A DNA stretch of 64,000 nucleotides from Euleptes europaea. Its lineage: Eukaryota; Chordata; Lepidosauria; Squamata; Sphaerodactylidae. Shown here piece after piece: positions 38,178 to 49,429 of this stretch. Positions within the stretch are counted from its first letter, which is position 1, and each line of letters begins with the position of its first letter. The stretch is from assembly GCF_029931775.1 (NCBI RefSeq), contig NC_079314.1, positions 71,973,879 to 72,037,878 on the forward strand, written 5' to 3'. The notes beneath the pieces were generated by a model. It did not search any database. It saw only the letters and a list, made by a program, of their open reading frames with translations, and had not been told where the DNA came from. The translations under genes were made by a program, and so were the position numbers.

Positions 38178-38845
38178 TATGTACGGACCTTCTATAGAGA
38201 TGATCATGGAACTGATAAGGTGTCCTCAGATTTTGTAGGAACAACTGCATATTAGGGTTTTAGGCATTTCTTTGCAAGGGGAGACCACATGTGCCATTTG
38301 TTTTTAAGTAGTATTTTCATAATTCAAATTAAAGATGTTTTATCTCTTATTTTAAATGATACGATTACCTCAGAACTGAAAAAAATATTGTAAATTACAT
38401 TTGAGGTAAAGTGAAGAACGTAACAAACATTCATATTACTCTTCACTGAGCCATATGTGAAATCTGTCCACATGGTTGATGTTCAGATGTTTAGTAGTAT
38501 TGATGGCTTCATGAGGTACTCATCCATTGACCTAGATAGGAAGAAGTCTTCGGTGCATAGGTAAGTAAAGTAACAGTGCTGTGCCAAGCAGTTACATTCT
38601 TGACTTCCAAGGACTTAGATTGGAATGGCATTGTAAGTTTCATATGGTTTTCTGTTCGGCATTGTCAGAATCATCTGATCGAGTATCTGCTGGACAAAGA
38701 AGAATCACTGTTGGATTTCCATAGGTTATACTTGGCAAATGATAAATCTTACAGTTTTGTGCTGTGTGAATTGCAGATACCAGCCTTTTTTATTTGTTGT
38801 TTTTGAGTTCTTGGAATAAAAGTATTTTGGGAATGGATAGTCTCA
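38178..38845 (+). other. YEATS4: YEATS4 3' UTR
   Basis: AT-rich sequence from the stop to a canonical AATAAA at 38815-38820, with T-rich sequence beyond. An ATTAAA at 38328-38333 could give a shorter form of about 170 nt. Ends are inferred. Confidence 0.7.
38815..38820 (+). terminator. YEATS4: YEATS4 poly(A) signal
   Basis: AATAAA 638 nt after the stop, followed by TTTCATGTTGC-type T/G-rich sequence. Confidence 0.65.
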
Positions 38846-39727
38846 TTTCATGTTGCATAGTTTAAATTTCTTTTCACACATGAATCTCTTTTCTTCAGTA
38901 TTAGAAAATGATATGACTGCGTAGCAGCAGTAAGGATTTTAAAATCACAAATCATAAAGCTGAGATTTATCATCTGGCAATTTTCTTTGAACATACCCTT
39001 GGTAGTCTGTTTAGTAAAAGGTCAGAGAAAGGTCCTAATGCCTTTCTTTCATTGAATGAGAGAAAAACTAGCAACAACTACACTGGCAGGCTGGATCAAA
39101 CTTGAAACCTCCATAGAATTTCCACAACAAGGTGCAGGCTATTGACGTTTCGTAGGGAGAAAACAACACATACGCCCCTCCACTGTGTTATTTTCTTTTA
39201 AACATTTTAATGCAACATTTCTACCTGATCAGGCTCTCCAAGGCAGTGCACATAAAACCATTAAAATTTAAAAAATTATAAACTAATTCAGTAAAAATTA
39301 TAAATTTCAGTAAAAACAACACCAGAACCAGAGAAGGAGGGCCAATAACCATTATTGGACATATACCAAATGGAACAAAAAAGTCTTCACCAGATGATGG
39401 AAGACAGCTGAGCATTCCAAAGCCCATATCACTACACACACCAGTCAGGCAGTGGTGTGTGATATGATTTTTTAATTGGGACACATGTGCAGCCAATCAG
39501 CCTGTTGGTGGAGCCACTGGCTGTTTTCAATGCCACTTCCCCCCTCCCCCGAGTGTCAGAGAATGAACAGGGAGGTAAAACCCAACAACAGTGCAACCCT
39601 AATGGAGGCATGTAGCCTGAGTGTTCCCCATAGCCCACAGGGGAAGGGTGTCCACCTGTCCCCTGGCAAGGGTGTAACAAATCTGCAAAAGTGCTGACCT
39701 CATGCAACCAATCCTTCCCCAAGACAG

Positions 39728-39893
39728 GTTTGGAGATCTCACAGAATTACAACTTCAGATGAAAGAGGTAAGTTCCTGTGGAGAAAATGGCTGCTTTGGA
39801 GGGTGAACTCTATGGTATTATTCCCTAATGAAAGCCTTCCCAAGTCCCACCCCCAAATCTGCAGGAATTTCCCAACTTGGAGTTGGCAACTCT
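39728..39893 (-). repeat. 'GGTTGCC' interspersed repeat, antisense copy
   Basis: 'TTTGGAGATCTCACAGAATT', 'GAGAAAATGGCTGCTTTGGA' and 'TTCCCAACTTGGAGTTGGCA' match the reverse complement of the 52005-52194 copy over the full unit. Confidence 0.72.
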
Positions 39894-40567
39894 AGCTATG
39901 GTGTCCTTGGGAGCTGTTATTGGGTTGGGGGGGAGAAGGTTGCCCAATGCTGGGTAGGGGTGTAATTTGCTGTAGCTGTAATTGGCATCTTGTGCTACAA
40001 TGGGGCTTTTGGGTGGGACTATACCCGTGGGGAGCATTTTTCCTTTTCCACTACATAGCACTGCATGAGCTACGCTGTGGTTTTTGATGGTGTAATTTTA
40101 CTATGGGGGGGCATTCTCAGGCTGGGGGCAGTTTAAGGAGCAAACTAATACATGCCTTGCCCTTTACCCATCCCTGGCTGTGCTGAGGGTTGTCCCGATG
40201 GTCTTCTGGCCAGGGGTCTGCGGCTGGCCACAGGGTGGCTTCAGTGGGATAATACACCAGTTTATCTCTGGGATACACACAGCTGGTCACCCCCTGAATG
40301 CTCTCCCATCCACCCTCAGGATTATGCAGTAAGTGTTTTTTAACACTTATGCTGTGTCTTGATACTAACAATACACTCTTGTAAATTTAAAACATGGGTG
40401 GATGATGAGCATGCCAATTTTTAAAAGCCCGAACAAAATTGCAGTCACCCCATGTTATTAGTATTCTTTTTCAACACAGGCGTACCTGAAATAGGTAGTC
40501 TCCACATTTACTTGGGGGAATTAGCTAGGGAGACAGAGCGAGGCGAGTAACCAGGAATTTATTAATC

Positions 40568-41205
40568 TGTGTGTGTTAGGATTAATCCTGTGGGAAACTT
40601 AAATAAGCAAGCAGTTGTAAAATAAAAGCTTTTATTGAAAATAATAGTAAAGAGTATACTTTCAGGCAGAAAGTAAACACAAATCATACAAGATCTAAGG
40701 AATTAACGGTGGAAATTGGATGGATAGCGTTTGGGATGGGCTATATTTACCGTTCCAGAAGAGAAGACGTCCAGGGAAAGCAGCGCTGAGGAAGGAAATG
40801 GCCATTTCCAGGAGCAGAAAAAAAGGAGCCCTCATGCAAGTGGGGGTGTATGCTTGGATCCAGGACACGCTATGAATGGCCAAAGGACTAGTATTTATAC
40901 CCCAAAATGAGTCCTGTTGTGGTATGAGGTAGTTGGCAGTAGAAACCCACCAGAGACAATTTATTGCTTTTCTGGGGTCCAAACAAAAGACGAGAGGCTT
41001 GATGAGTCGTCAGGATGCAGAATACTGATTGCCCAGGATGGGTGCAGTTGAGATAATTAATGGTTGGCTTGGAGCGCTGATTAAATCACCTTAAGGTGAG
41101 GCAATGGAGACTAGCTAGCCCCATTGTCCAGTTATGCACACCTTGGGCCATGAGAAAATGAACAGCTGTCAACTACCTTACAGCTTATGTTATATGCACA
41201 AAATG
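40568..41205 (-). mobile_element. Solo-LTR-like fossil
   Basis: On the minus strand a TATA box (GTATAAATAC, 40891-40900) is followed about 265 nt on by AATAAA (40631-40636) and a short tail ending ...CACACA near 40570. This is U3-R-U5 order. A TG-type start lies near 41200. No internal genes or second LTR are seen. Endogenous-retrovirus origin is likely but the family is unknown. It is old and incomplete. Confidence 0.5.
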
Positions 41206-41462
41206 GCTCCCAAATGCCTCTGAGGGACCTCCATATTGTGTGGAGCAGTGTCTTGCTCTTTGCCAGCTTTTGGCCTTCATGGCACCCTATTTAATCAGAT
41301 ACCAGATTAAATACAGATCCTATACTGCCAATGTTGAAAGCATCCATTGGTCTCAGCTGCATGGACCATTTTGTGTTAGTTTCCCCTGGTGTGCATGGAC
41401 AAGGTGCTGTGGGTAGTGAATACCACTATTTGCAAATCATAAGTCCCATAGTAGCTGATTAA

Positions 41463-41555
41463 GGCTGCAGTCTTGTGCATACTTGGGAGTAAGCTTCATT
41501 GAACCCAATGGCACTGATTTCTGATTAGATGGGGTTGGGATTGTGCTGTAAGTCT
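41463..41555. repeat. Short palindromic repeat copy
   Basis: 'GGCTGCAGTCTTGTGCATAC', 'TTGGGAGTAAGCTTCATTGA' and 'GGATTGTGCTG' give the clearest copy of the 80-90-bp palindromic family. The ends GGCTGCA...CTGTAAG are near-complementary. Confidence 0.65.
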
Positions 41556-41761
41556 TCAGTAGTTAAGCAGAATAATTCGTACCTTCTTGTTGGAAGGCAA
41601 TTTTTCTTAGGCCAAATTAGAGGTAAAGCCTTTTTTTTTTAAAGTCTGCTGATCAAAGAGGATTTGGCTATTGAGTGTGAAGTGTCAGAGCAAGTTCTAC
41701 AACTTTGGCACATATCAGTTTAACTTCAGAGCCAGTTATGGACCAGAGTTCTTTTATCATT

Positions 41762-41985
41762 GGTTGAGAACCAGTGTGGTGCAGTGTTAATTCTAGAGAT
41801 CTAGGAGACCCAGGGTCAAATCCCTCTGTGCAAAGGATGCTTGCTAGGTTACCTTGGGCTAGTCAGACACGGTCAGCCTAACATACTTCACAGAGTTGTG
41901 AGGAGAAAATGGAGGAGGGAAGAAGAATATTGTAGACACTTTGAATCCCTGTTGGGGAGAACAGATGGGTATAAATATCAAAGTA
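41762..41985 (+). repeat. tRNA-derived SINE
   Basis: 'GAACCAGTGTGGTGCAGTGT' (A-box region) then 'GACCCAGGGTCAAATCCCTC' (B-box region), 'GTGAGGAGAAAATGGAGG' and 'GGGTATAAATATCAAAG' as the 3' body. It is a diverged subfamily of the SINE at 62237. Confidence 0.75.
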
Positions 41986-42169
41986 AGCACCAGCAGACCG
42001 ACATGTAACTTGTATATGTTCTGTTAGATCTGTCTATCCACCATTCCATCTTCTTGAACTGTACAGCATAGGACAGGGACTTTTGATTCAGTACTCTTAT
42101 GCTTTTGGTCTTTTCTGTTTGTTGGGGGGCAGTTTTGATTGTGGAGGTGGAATCATCTTCCTAACTCCT

Positions 42170-43255
42170 AGTTTATGGAATCTCTCAAGGCTCAGTTTTA
42201 ACATGTGTGCTGATTAGCATTCATATTAAGCCACTGAATAAGAACATCTGAAGATTCAGAGTCTAGTGTCCTCGCTGTATACTGATGATGCTCAGCTATA
42301 TGCACTTCAGTAATGAACGCCTAGTTATGACTTTGTATGTCCTCAATCAATGTCTGAATGCTTGATCAAGTGATAAGGGCAAACAAGCTAAAACTCTGGT
42401 TTGGAGTGGTAAATCTGGAGAACTGGGTTTGATTCCCCACTCCTCCACATGAGCAGTGGAGGCTAATCTGGTGAGCTGGATTTGTCTCCCCACTCCTACA
42501 CATGAAGTCAGCTAGGTGACCTTGGGGAAGTTACAGCTCTGTTAGAGCTTTCTCAGCCTCACCTACCCCACAGGGTGTCTGTTGAGGGGAGGGGAAGGTG
42601 ATTGAAAGCCGGTTTGAGTCTCTCTTAAGTGGTAGAGAAAGTCGGCATATAAAAACCAACTCTTCTTCTTCTTACTCTAAACAGATGGAGATGATTTGTA
42701 AGGCGGATGCTCTGGAAGGGACTAACATATTGCTGTTCCAAGGGATCCAGCAGATCCTATCTGGATCCAGCCTTGTGTTTACTAGAAATGCTTTCTTCCA
42801 TTTACATCTAATTTGTAAATGTTTCTCCCTTCTGGATTTGGTTCTACATGGATGGATCTGCTCTTAAAGATAACTTGGAAACTTCAGATGGAAAGAAATG
42901 CAATCACACACCTTTTGGGAAGACTGTTCAGCCTATTTTAAAGCAACATCTACGATGTCCAATTTGCTTCCTGGCTCAGTTAAAAATGTTTCTAAATAAG
43001 GTCATTCATGATCTTGAGGACTGCCTTTCCCTGAATGAGTGCAAATTAGGTCTGCTAAGCTCCACCTAGCTGTGCCTCTATTTGACAGGTGTGAACATCT
43101 ACAGCAAAGGCACCTTTGTCCTATAATGGGCTGCCAAGAAATGTATGGAAGGCAGCTTTGCATAGCTTCTTCAAGTCCAGAAGAATTGTCCATATTTGAA
43201 GGGTGTTCATTGCTAGCTGATTTTATTAGGCATATGTTTCTATTTTACATCTGAC
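42170..43255 (+). mobile_element. L2-clade LINE reverse transcriptase fragment
   Basis: 42275-42301 encodes LYTDDAQLY, the YADD-box region of L2/CR1-type reverse transcriptase. After an inserted SINE, 42660-43230 gives diluted C-terminal landmarks: 'CTGGATCCAGCCTTGTGTTT', 'AGCTGTGCCTCTATTTGACA' and 'GGCTGCCAAGAAATGTATGG'. Many stops and frame changes make it dead and old. Confidence 0.6.
42394..42672 (+). repeat. tRNA-derived SINE inserted in L2 LINE
   Basis: 'GGAGAACTGGGTTTGATTCC' (B box), 'CCACATGAGCAGTGGAGGCT', 'CATGAAGTCAGCTAGGTGAC', 'GGTAGAGAAAGTCGGCATAT' and the tail 'AACTCTTCTTCTTCTT'. The copy is near full length but its first bases are altered. Confidence 0.85.
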
Positions 43256-44900
43256 TTCAGGTAATTCACAATTTTTGTTTTAAAATAAGTGTATAATTGC
43301 CATGACCTGTTAACACCTCACTTACTGCCTCATACTATAGATAAGGAGTACATAAATAACAGTTTGCAAGAGCTGTAAAGGGTCCTGTCCTCTCCCGCAG
43401 CTTTTTACTGACAGAAACCAAGGCTGGAAGGCTGGCGGTAGCAATGACCACTGAGGCCATGTATTTCTGAAAGATACAGGCATTGCTTCTGTTATTTTGA
43501 GGGGTTTTCTGAAGTTTGTAGAAAGATGTGTCTTGTCCATTCATGGCTCTAGTCTCTGTGTTTAAGTTATCTACAGATGGCGCCATACTGAGAATGTGAT
43601 ATATTGATGCCCCAAAGCATTATGAACCATTTTCATAATTGCATACAGCCTTCCATAGGCACACTTGGCATGTCAGAAAAGGAGTTTGTAGGTCTTGGTC
43701 TATATATTGTTTTAACACCATACACTTCTTACCATTCTTGTGCCATTTTTCTTGTGATGCTGTACCCATGGATACAGGGTCTTCACAAGTAAGATCTTCT
43801 GTGCAGTTTATCTCACCAGCTTCTAATTATAGCCTTCCCCAACATTCCTAAACATGGAAGAAAATAGCCCAAAATGAGGACACTAGGGAAAAAAATACCT
43901 TTTGTTAGAACACAAACTTTCAAGTGGGAGAAAAGGAACCAGAGGCATTCATTATCCTTAGATCCCAGTTGATTAATTATTCTCTCTAGTGTACCTGGAG
44001 TGTGGTGATGCAGTGTTGATTATACCAAGTTGAAAGATCAAGCAGTTCTTCCAAATTAATAATATCTCATAAATTGGTGTTACTGAAATGGGAAGAAATT
44101 CAGTAAAATGAAATGTACAGTGATGCTATCATGTAGGTTCAAATTGTTTTTAATCAGTTTCTTTGCCCTCTTATGTGGCAGACATTATCTTTTCTGCTTG
44201 ATACAGTTCAATCCTAAGAACCCTTGCCTGGGAATAAGCTTCATTTAGTAGACTTCAGTAGGATCTTGAGTAGACCTGCTTAGGATTTCACTGTTAATTT
44301 GCATTGTATGTAAGCCACGTTACTAAAGCTGAATAGATCAACATTTATCTTCTTAAAAGCAGTTATATTTTTAAGAATTAAGACTATGGTATAATCTACT
44401 TTATTGAAGCTACATAGTGAGCACACTTTAAATATGTGGGACATACATTGTACACCAGGTGGCAGTTGTGTGCAAAACTGCTTTCTGTTTTTCATTAATA
44501 TTAATTGAACTTTTGGCAAGGAATGGGAATGTTCCCACAAGATCGGTAATAAAATAGTTTCTACGGTTAAGATTTTACTGTACACTGAAAAATCTCAAAA
44601 TGATAATAACATACTGGGACTTTGCTGCTGATCATTGTTAGTGAAAGAAAATAAAATTTTAAACATCAAGGCAATTCAGTTTTAAGGAAAAAAGCTGTTA
44701 ACATGAATTGCTCATGAAGAGCAGCTAATTTCCATAGTTGGTTACAATAAAGTGTTTAATGAGATCCTATGAGGATTCATCCTTAAATTACTTCATGGAT
44801 CTAGAAATGAATAGGCTCAGGCTTATGAATCCAATTATCAGTTTGAGGGACAATCTTTACTAGTGCAGAACTGGGTCCTCAGTTTCATAGTATAGCACTG
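43256..44900. other. Intergenic stretch, little recognised
   Basis: Unique AT-rich sequence with a short palindromic repeat at 44205-44290. No exon or larger repeat is recognised. Confidence 0.45.
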
Positions 44901-46009
44901 GTTTTCTCCTATGGGGGGGGCAGTGACCCCCCGGGGGGGGGCTGTGTGAGTCTTTCAGCTTCTCCCTCTTTCAAAAACTGGGAGAAGGGACTGTGCAGTC
45001 ACCCAGCTTCCAGATGTCAGAGTAATAGCCAGAAAACATGCTGATTATTTGCTAAAACCCAGTAGCTCAACCCTAGAAACTCCAATGGGCTGTATGGCAT
45101 CAAGGGAGCGATCCTAATACAGTCATCATAGTTCAGGTATAAAATTGAACTGATTTTCACACTGTTTTCCAATGCAAAGAAATATGTCACAGGTAGGGAG
45201 ATGCCCCTTGGCGTCCACAGACAATAATAGCCAATAGCAGTTTTCAATTGAATTTTGAAAGTTCAGGTGTTGTATGACACTTTGGGGGGGGGCTTTTATT
45301 TCTGGGAGCAGTTCTGGGTGGCTTTCTAGGCTTTTCCCACTTTTATTCAGCTAGCCACTGGCTAGAAAATATTAACCAATAAGGATTTTTGTTTGCTGAC
45401 TCTAGCACAAAGCCCTTTCCAATCAAGAGGTGATTTTGATTAGAACTTGGGTCTGGCCTTTTGAGCTGTGACCCTGTTGAATCTGCTGCCTTCTGTGATT
45501 TGACCATGCAGGTCAGATACAGATGAAAAATATTTTCCTTACATTACTTTTAAAGTATAACTGATACAGTTCTCACTGCATTATGTTAAGTACGTTAGAG
45601 GATGAAGGCCTCCATGGGCACATGCAAAATGAGATGCACTTTGAAAGGGGGCTGTCTGGCATGTGATGGGTGCCAGTGTGGGGGGCGGAAGGTCTGGGGT
45701 TCTGAAAATTTTTAAATCAAGATGGTGGTTCAGAGATTGCTAAACAGTTGCCAAGGCAGCTATCTTTGGCACTGGTTTACTGGCATTTTTCTGCTTCGTA
45801 TGTGGCTGAGCTGGGCCATGTAAATTACTTGTTTGTAGGTGGTGTTGCTCCTGAGTAATCATACCTGCATCACATTCAGACATACACGCAAGCTACACGC
45901 ATGAGCTGCTTACAAGCAAAACCACAGAAGCCGCTTCCCAGTGGCCCCCCTTTCCTTTAGCACCAAGCACGTACGCACACACATTCCAAAGGCTTCCCCT
46001 CCCCTTCAG
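44895..46009. other. Intergenic, with hAT-like start and GC-rich tracts
   Basis: 44895-44945 reads GCACTGGTTTTCTCCTATGG then runs of G and C, faintly like a hAT terminus of the CAGTGGTTCTCAACC type. A matching right end was not found. The rest is unclassified. Confidence 0.3.
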
Positions 46010-46330
46010 TAACTTTCGCTTTGCTCTGCAAAGAGAATGCTGTGAACTTTCTCAAGGAAACAGGCTCCATTCATTAATATAGCAAGGCTCACGCAGGCGC
46101 TGTAGAAACTAATGACGTTGCATTGACAAGCTAAAATCGGATGTTGAGAAAATGTATAGTTGTATTGGAATGTCAAACGTCTATAAAACCTCTTGCATTT
46201 GCCCTGCCTCGGGGTGACAGGATTGCAGAGCTGTTTGTCTGTATCCGGGCTCACCCAGTTATGACTTCTTGGCCAATAAAGCAAGTGTAAGCCCTTGGCC
46301 CAATCTGAACCAGAAACCACATCAGAGACA
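46010..46330 (+). mobile_element. Retroviral LTR-like fossil
   Basis: A TATAAAA at 46182-46188 is followed 93 nt on by AATAAA at 46275-46280, with a compact GC-richer segment between (an R-like region) and a short U5-like tail. The spacing is that of a compact retroviral LTR. No genes or partner LTR are recognised. Ends are uncertain. The element is old and incomplete. Confidence 0.4.
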
Positions 46331-46729
46331 GTCAGGTCCAAAGAAGTTGATTTTTACTGGTCATATAGGTTAACAGAGCACAAAGAAAAGGTGACAGCAA
46401 TGGAGCTTGCTGGCTTGCACTTGGTAATATAAAAGCATGAAAAAAGCAAGAGATTACAGAACACAAACAGCGCTGTGGTTCTCACAGCTTCAAAGGAGTT
46501 TAGGTATGCATAACAGTCCTTGAGTCTGGTCAGTGGGAAAACGAAAGCAACTGAGATACAGGCCTGACAGCAAGCTGTAATCAAACTAATCTCCTGCCCT
46601 CATTGCTCTCATTGGACTCTATGAGAATGGGGGAGCACATCAGTGGGAAGGTGCTACTAAATCCCATTTATTGTTTATTTAGCCTGGAATGCAAGGGGAT
46701 AGCCACTTTAGTCTATTGTAGTAAATAAA

Positions 46730-46822
46730 AGACAAGCATAATGGTACCTTGAATGTTGGTAAAGACTAATAACATTTCAATATGAGCTTTTGTGAGTCAC
46801 AGCTCACTTCTTCAGATACTTG
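46730..46822 (+). repeat. Interspersed repeat with 'CACAGCTCACTTCTTCAGAT' end
   Basis: 'GGTAAAGACTAATAACATTT', 'GAGCTTTTGTGAGTCACAGC' and 'TCACTTCTTCAGATACTTGA' match the reverse complement of 53030-53170. The family is common in lizards in my memory; its class is left open. Confidence 0.6.
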
Positions 46823-47199
46823 AAGGGAAGATCATCTTACAAGCTCTTCATATGGGGAATATTACAAGGGGGAAGGAGGACTTGAAGTCATAGAGGTTTG
46901 GTGTGAATATAGGGTAAATAACAACTATTCACAGAGAAGTAGTCTAAAGTTTCAGTGAAAATTAACTGAAATTGGTACAAGGTTATAGTCTGGTAAAACA
47001 TGTTAAGAACAGCCAGGAATAGTGGGTTCGAGGATTTTAACAAACATATACTAGGCAATTCCACATCATAACAGAGGAAAGAAAATTAATTGTGTCCGCT
47101 GAACCTTGGTACTTCATTGTTTTCATTCTAATCCCAACTATAAACATATAATATGGAAGTATGCCCACTTTCTTCCAAGTACTGTATTTAGTGACATTC

Positions 47200-47965
47200 A
47201 TTGCCACATTAAATGATATGGGGTTATTTATTATCTTCTCATCTGTCTTTACCGTTGAAGATATAGGGCAGATTCTTCTCCTGAACAGATGTTTTGGGGA
47301 GGGGAGAATGAGGAACTGGGGCAAATAGTGGTAACAAGGCAGGAAGTCCTTGAACATCTAGACAAACTGCAAACTAACAAGTCACAGGGCCCGGATGGTA
47401 TTCATCCTAGAGTTCTTCAAGAACTCAAATGGGAAACTGCTGAACTTCTAACAATGATATGTAACATGTCCCTTAGACCAGCCTCTGTACCAGAGGACTG
47501 GAGAATGGCCAATGTAATACCCATTTATTAAAAAAGGTTCCGGGGAGACCCAGGAAATTACAAGCCAGTTAGCTTAACGTCTGTTCCAGGTAAATTGATG
47601 GAAAGCATGATTAAAGATAGAATTGTCAAGCAAATAGAAGGGCATAGTACAGAGAGAGTGGACAGGGAGAAGCTTTTCTCCCTCATAATACTAGAATGCA
47701 GGGTCATCTCTTGAAGCTGGAGGGTGAAAGATTCAAAACAAATAAAAGGAAGTATTTCATCACACAACACATAGTTAAATTGCCCCAGGATGTGGTGATG
47801 GCTGCCAACCTGGAAGGCTTTAAGAGGGGAGTGGACATGTTCATGGAGGAGAGGGGTATTCATGGCTACTAGTAAAAACTGATACTAGTCATGATGCATA
47901 CTTATTATCTCCAGGACCAGAGGATCATTATTATATTAGGTGCTGTTTTAAATAAATAATTTTAC
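47200..47965 (+). mobile_element. CR1 LINE with internal deletion
   Basis: 47289-47530 encodes VTRQEVLEHLDKLQTNKSQG, then PDGIHPRVLQEL and PEDWRMANVIPIY, the N-terminal fingers of CR1 reverse transcriptase. The next bases still resemble NYKPVSLTSVPGKL. At about 47640 the sequence jumps to the CR1 3' end ('GGGAGAAGCTTTTCTCCCTC', 'GGCTTTAAGAGGGGAGTGGA', 'ATTCATGGCTACTAGTAAAA'), the complement of 31985-32420. The catalytic palm is therefore missing. Confidence 0.85.
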
Positions 47966-47982
47966 CAAACTTGAGAGAAATT

Positions 47983-48672
47983 ATTGTCAAAGGCTTTCAC
48001 GGTCAGAGTTCATAGGTTCTTGTAGGTTATCCGGGCTGTGTAACCGTGGTCTTGGTATTTTCTTTCCTGACGTTTCGCCAGAAAGGGGTTGACAAAATAG
48101 TTGGTAGAATTGTCCAGTGGCTGAACATGGACTGACACAAACAGGACACAGGGTCTTATTCCAAGGCACTGAAAGACTGGACAATTCTACCAACTATTTT
48201 GTCAGATTGCACAGAGAAGCCATTGAAATTCATAAACATCAGCACAACTTTAACAGAAAAGAAGAGAGTTTAAGAATGAATAAGGCTTGGCTTCCTGTCC
48301 TGAAAACCTCCAGACTAACAAAGACTACAGTCCACAAAAGCCATGCAGATTAGCTTTGGATTTCACACATTAACAGATCACTTCAGGATACAATGGTTCC
48401 ATATTAACATACCACACCCTCATTAGCACATTATCTTGATACTTACAGGACAATGATTAGCACATTACCTTTGATACTTTTTGCAGGACAATGATTCAGC
48501 TCAACCCAACCCCTTTCTGACTATATATTACTCTTCCTACACACTTGACACTGAGAGACACTGTCCTTCAGTGTTACTCCTCTGAAGATGCCTGCCACAG
48601 CTGCTGGCGAAACGTCAGGAAAGAAAATACCAAGACCACGGTTACACAGCCCAGATAACCTACAAGAACCAA
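47983..48672 (+). mobile_element. Penelope-like element copy with inverted ends
   Basis: A perfect 12-bp duplication TTGAGAGAAATT (47971-47982 and 48673-48684) bounds 690 bp. About 48013-48080 and 48603-48670 are near-perfect inverted repeats (GGTTCTTGTAGGTTATCC ... GGATAACCTACAAGAACC type). The + strand encodes LHREAIEIHKHQHNFNRKEE followed by NKAWLPVLK, which resembles the C-terminal end of Penelope-like retroelement proteins after the GIY-YIG nuclease. A 29-bp perfect inverted repeat lies at 48090-48118 and 48176-48204. It reads as a short 3' piece whose leading part was inverted at insertion. Confidence 0.75.
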
Positions 48673-49171
48673 TTGAGAGAAATTCTTGCTCTATGCCATA
48701 GGGAAAAGAGAGTTCCATTTTGACTGCTATTTGACTGATATATTGACTGTGTGATGGGGTGCCATGGTTTATGGCTGAAATAAATATGTTGAACAGATTT
48801 AGGAAAAAAGGTTTTCTGTTATTTATATAACACTCTCAATGCTCCAGCTAACATCTATCAACTGGTTTATAAATCTCTGCAATAATACCATGAAGAGTTT
48901 GGTGGTATCAATTAGTTTCAATGGACCTAGTCTAGGATTTTCCTAACAAACTTGGTGGCCACTTAAGAGCATAACAAAAGGGAATAATTTGTCCTTAATG
49001 TCCCACCTACATCACTGCCCCCAGGAATTCAGTAAGCAGTTTTTGGCACCAGTTTTCAATCTCACTAGTCTTGAAGCCCAAGCTAACTCTATATAGAAGT
49101 GAATAGGAAGAATGCTACCACACCTAAATGGCTTCTCTCCCAAGGTAGGGGTTCCCTTGCAGGGATGAAGA

Positions 49172-49422
49172 TGATGAAGAAGAAGAGTAAGTTTTTATAT
49201 GCCAACTTTCTCTACCTTTTAAAGAGAATCAAACCAGTTTACAATCTCCTTTCCTTCCTCTCCCCACAACAGTCACCTTGTGAGGTAGGTGTGGCTGAGA
49301 GAGTTCAGAGAGAACTGTGATTAGCCCAAGCTCACCCAGTTAGCTTCATGTAGAAGAGTGGGGAATCACGCCTGGTTCTCTAGGTTAGAGTCCACCACTC
49401 CTAACCACTACACCACTGTCTG
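49172..49422 (-). repeat. tRNA-derived SINE, antisense
   Basis: 'GAAGAAGAGTAAGTTTTTAT', 'CACCTTGTGAGGTAGGTGTG', 'AGAGTGGGGAATCACGCCTG' and 'TCCTAACCACTACACCACTG' are the full reverse form of the SINE at 62237. Confidence 0.88.
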
Positions 49423-49429
49423 AATGCCA

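Larger units (their letters stand above)
38850..41205. other. Intergenic YEATS4-FRS2 spacer, first part
   Basis: Holds an antisense L2-like tail (about 39200-39420), a 'GGTTGCC' repeat (39728-39893), GC-rich unclassified sequence (39900-40340) and a solo-LTR candidate (40568-41205). No gene is seen. Confidence 0.5.

Noticed and set aside
44895-45300. hAT element of the CAGTGGTTCTCAACC type
   Set aside because: Only one weak end is seen; no matching right terminus or duplication.
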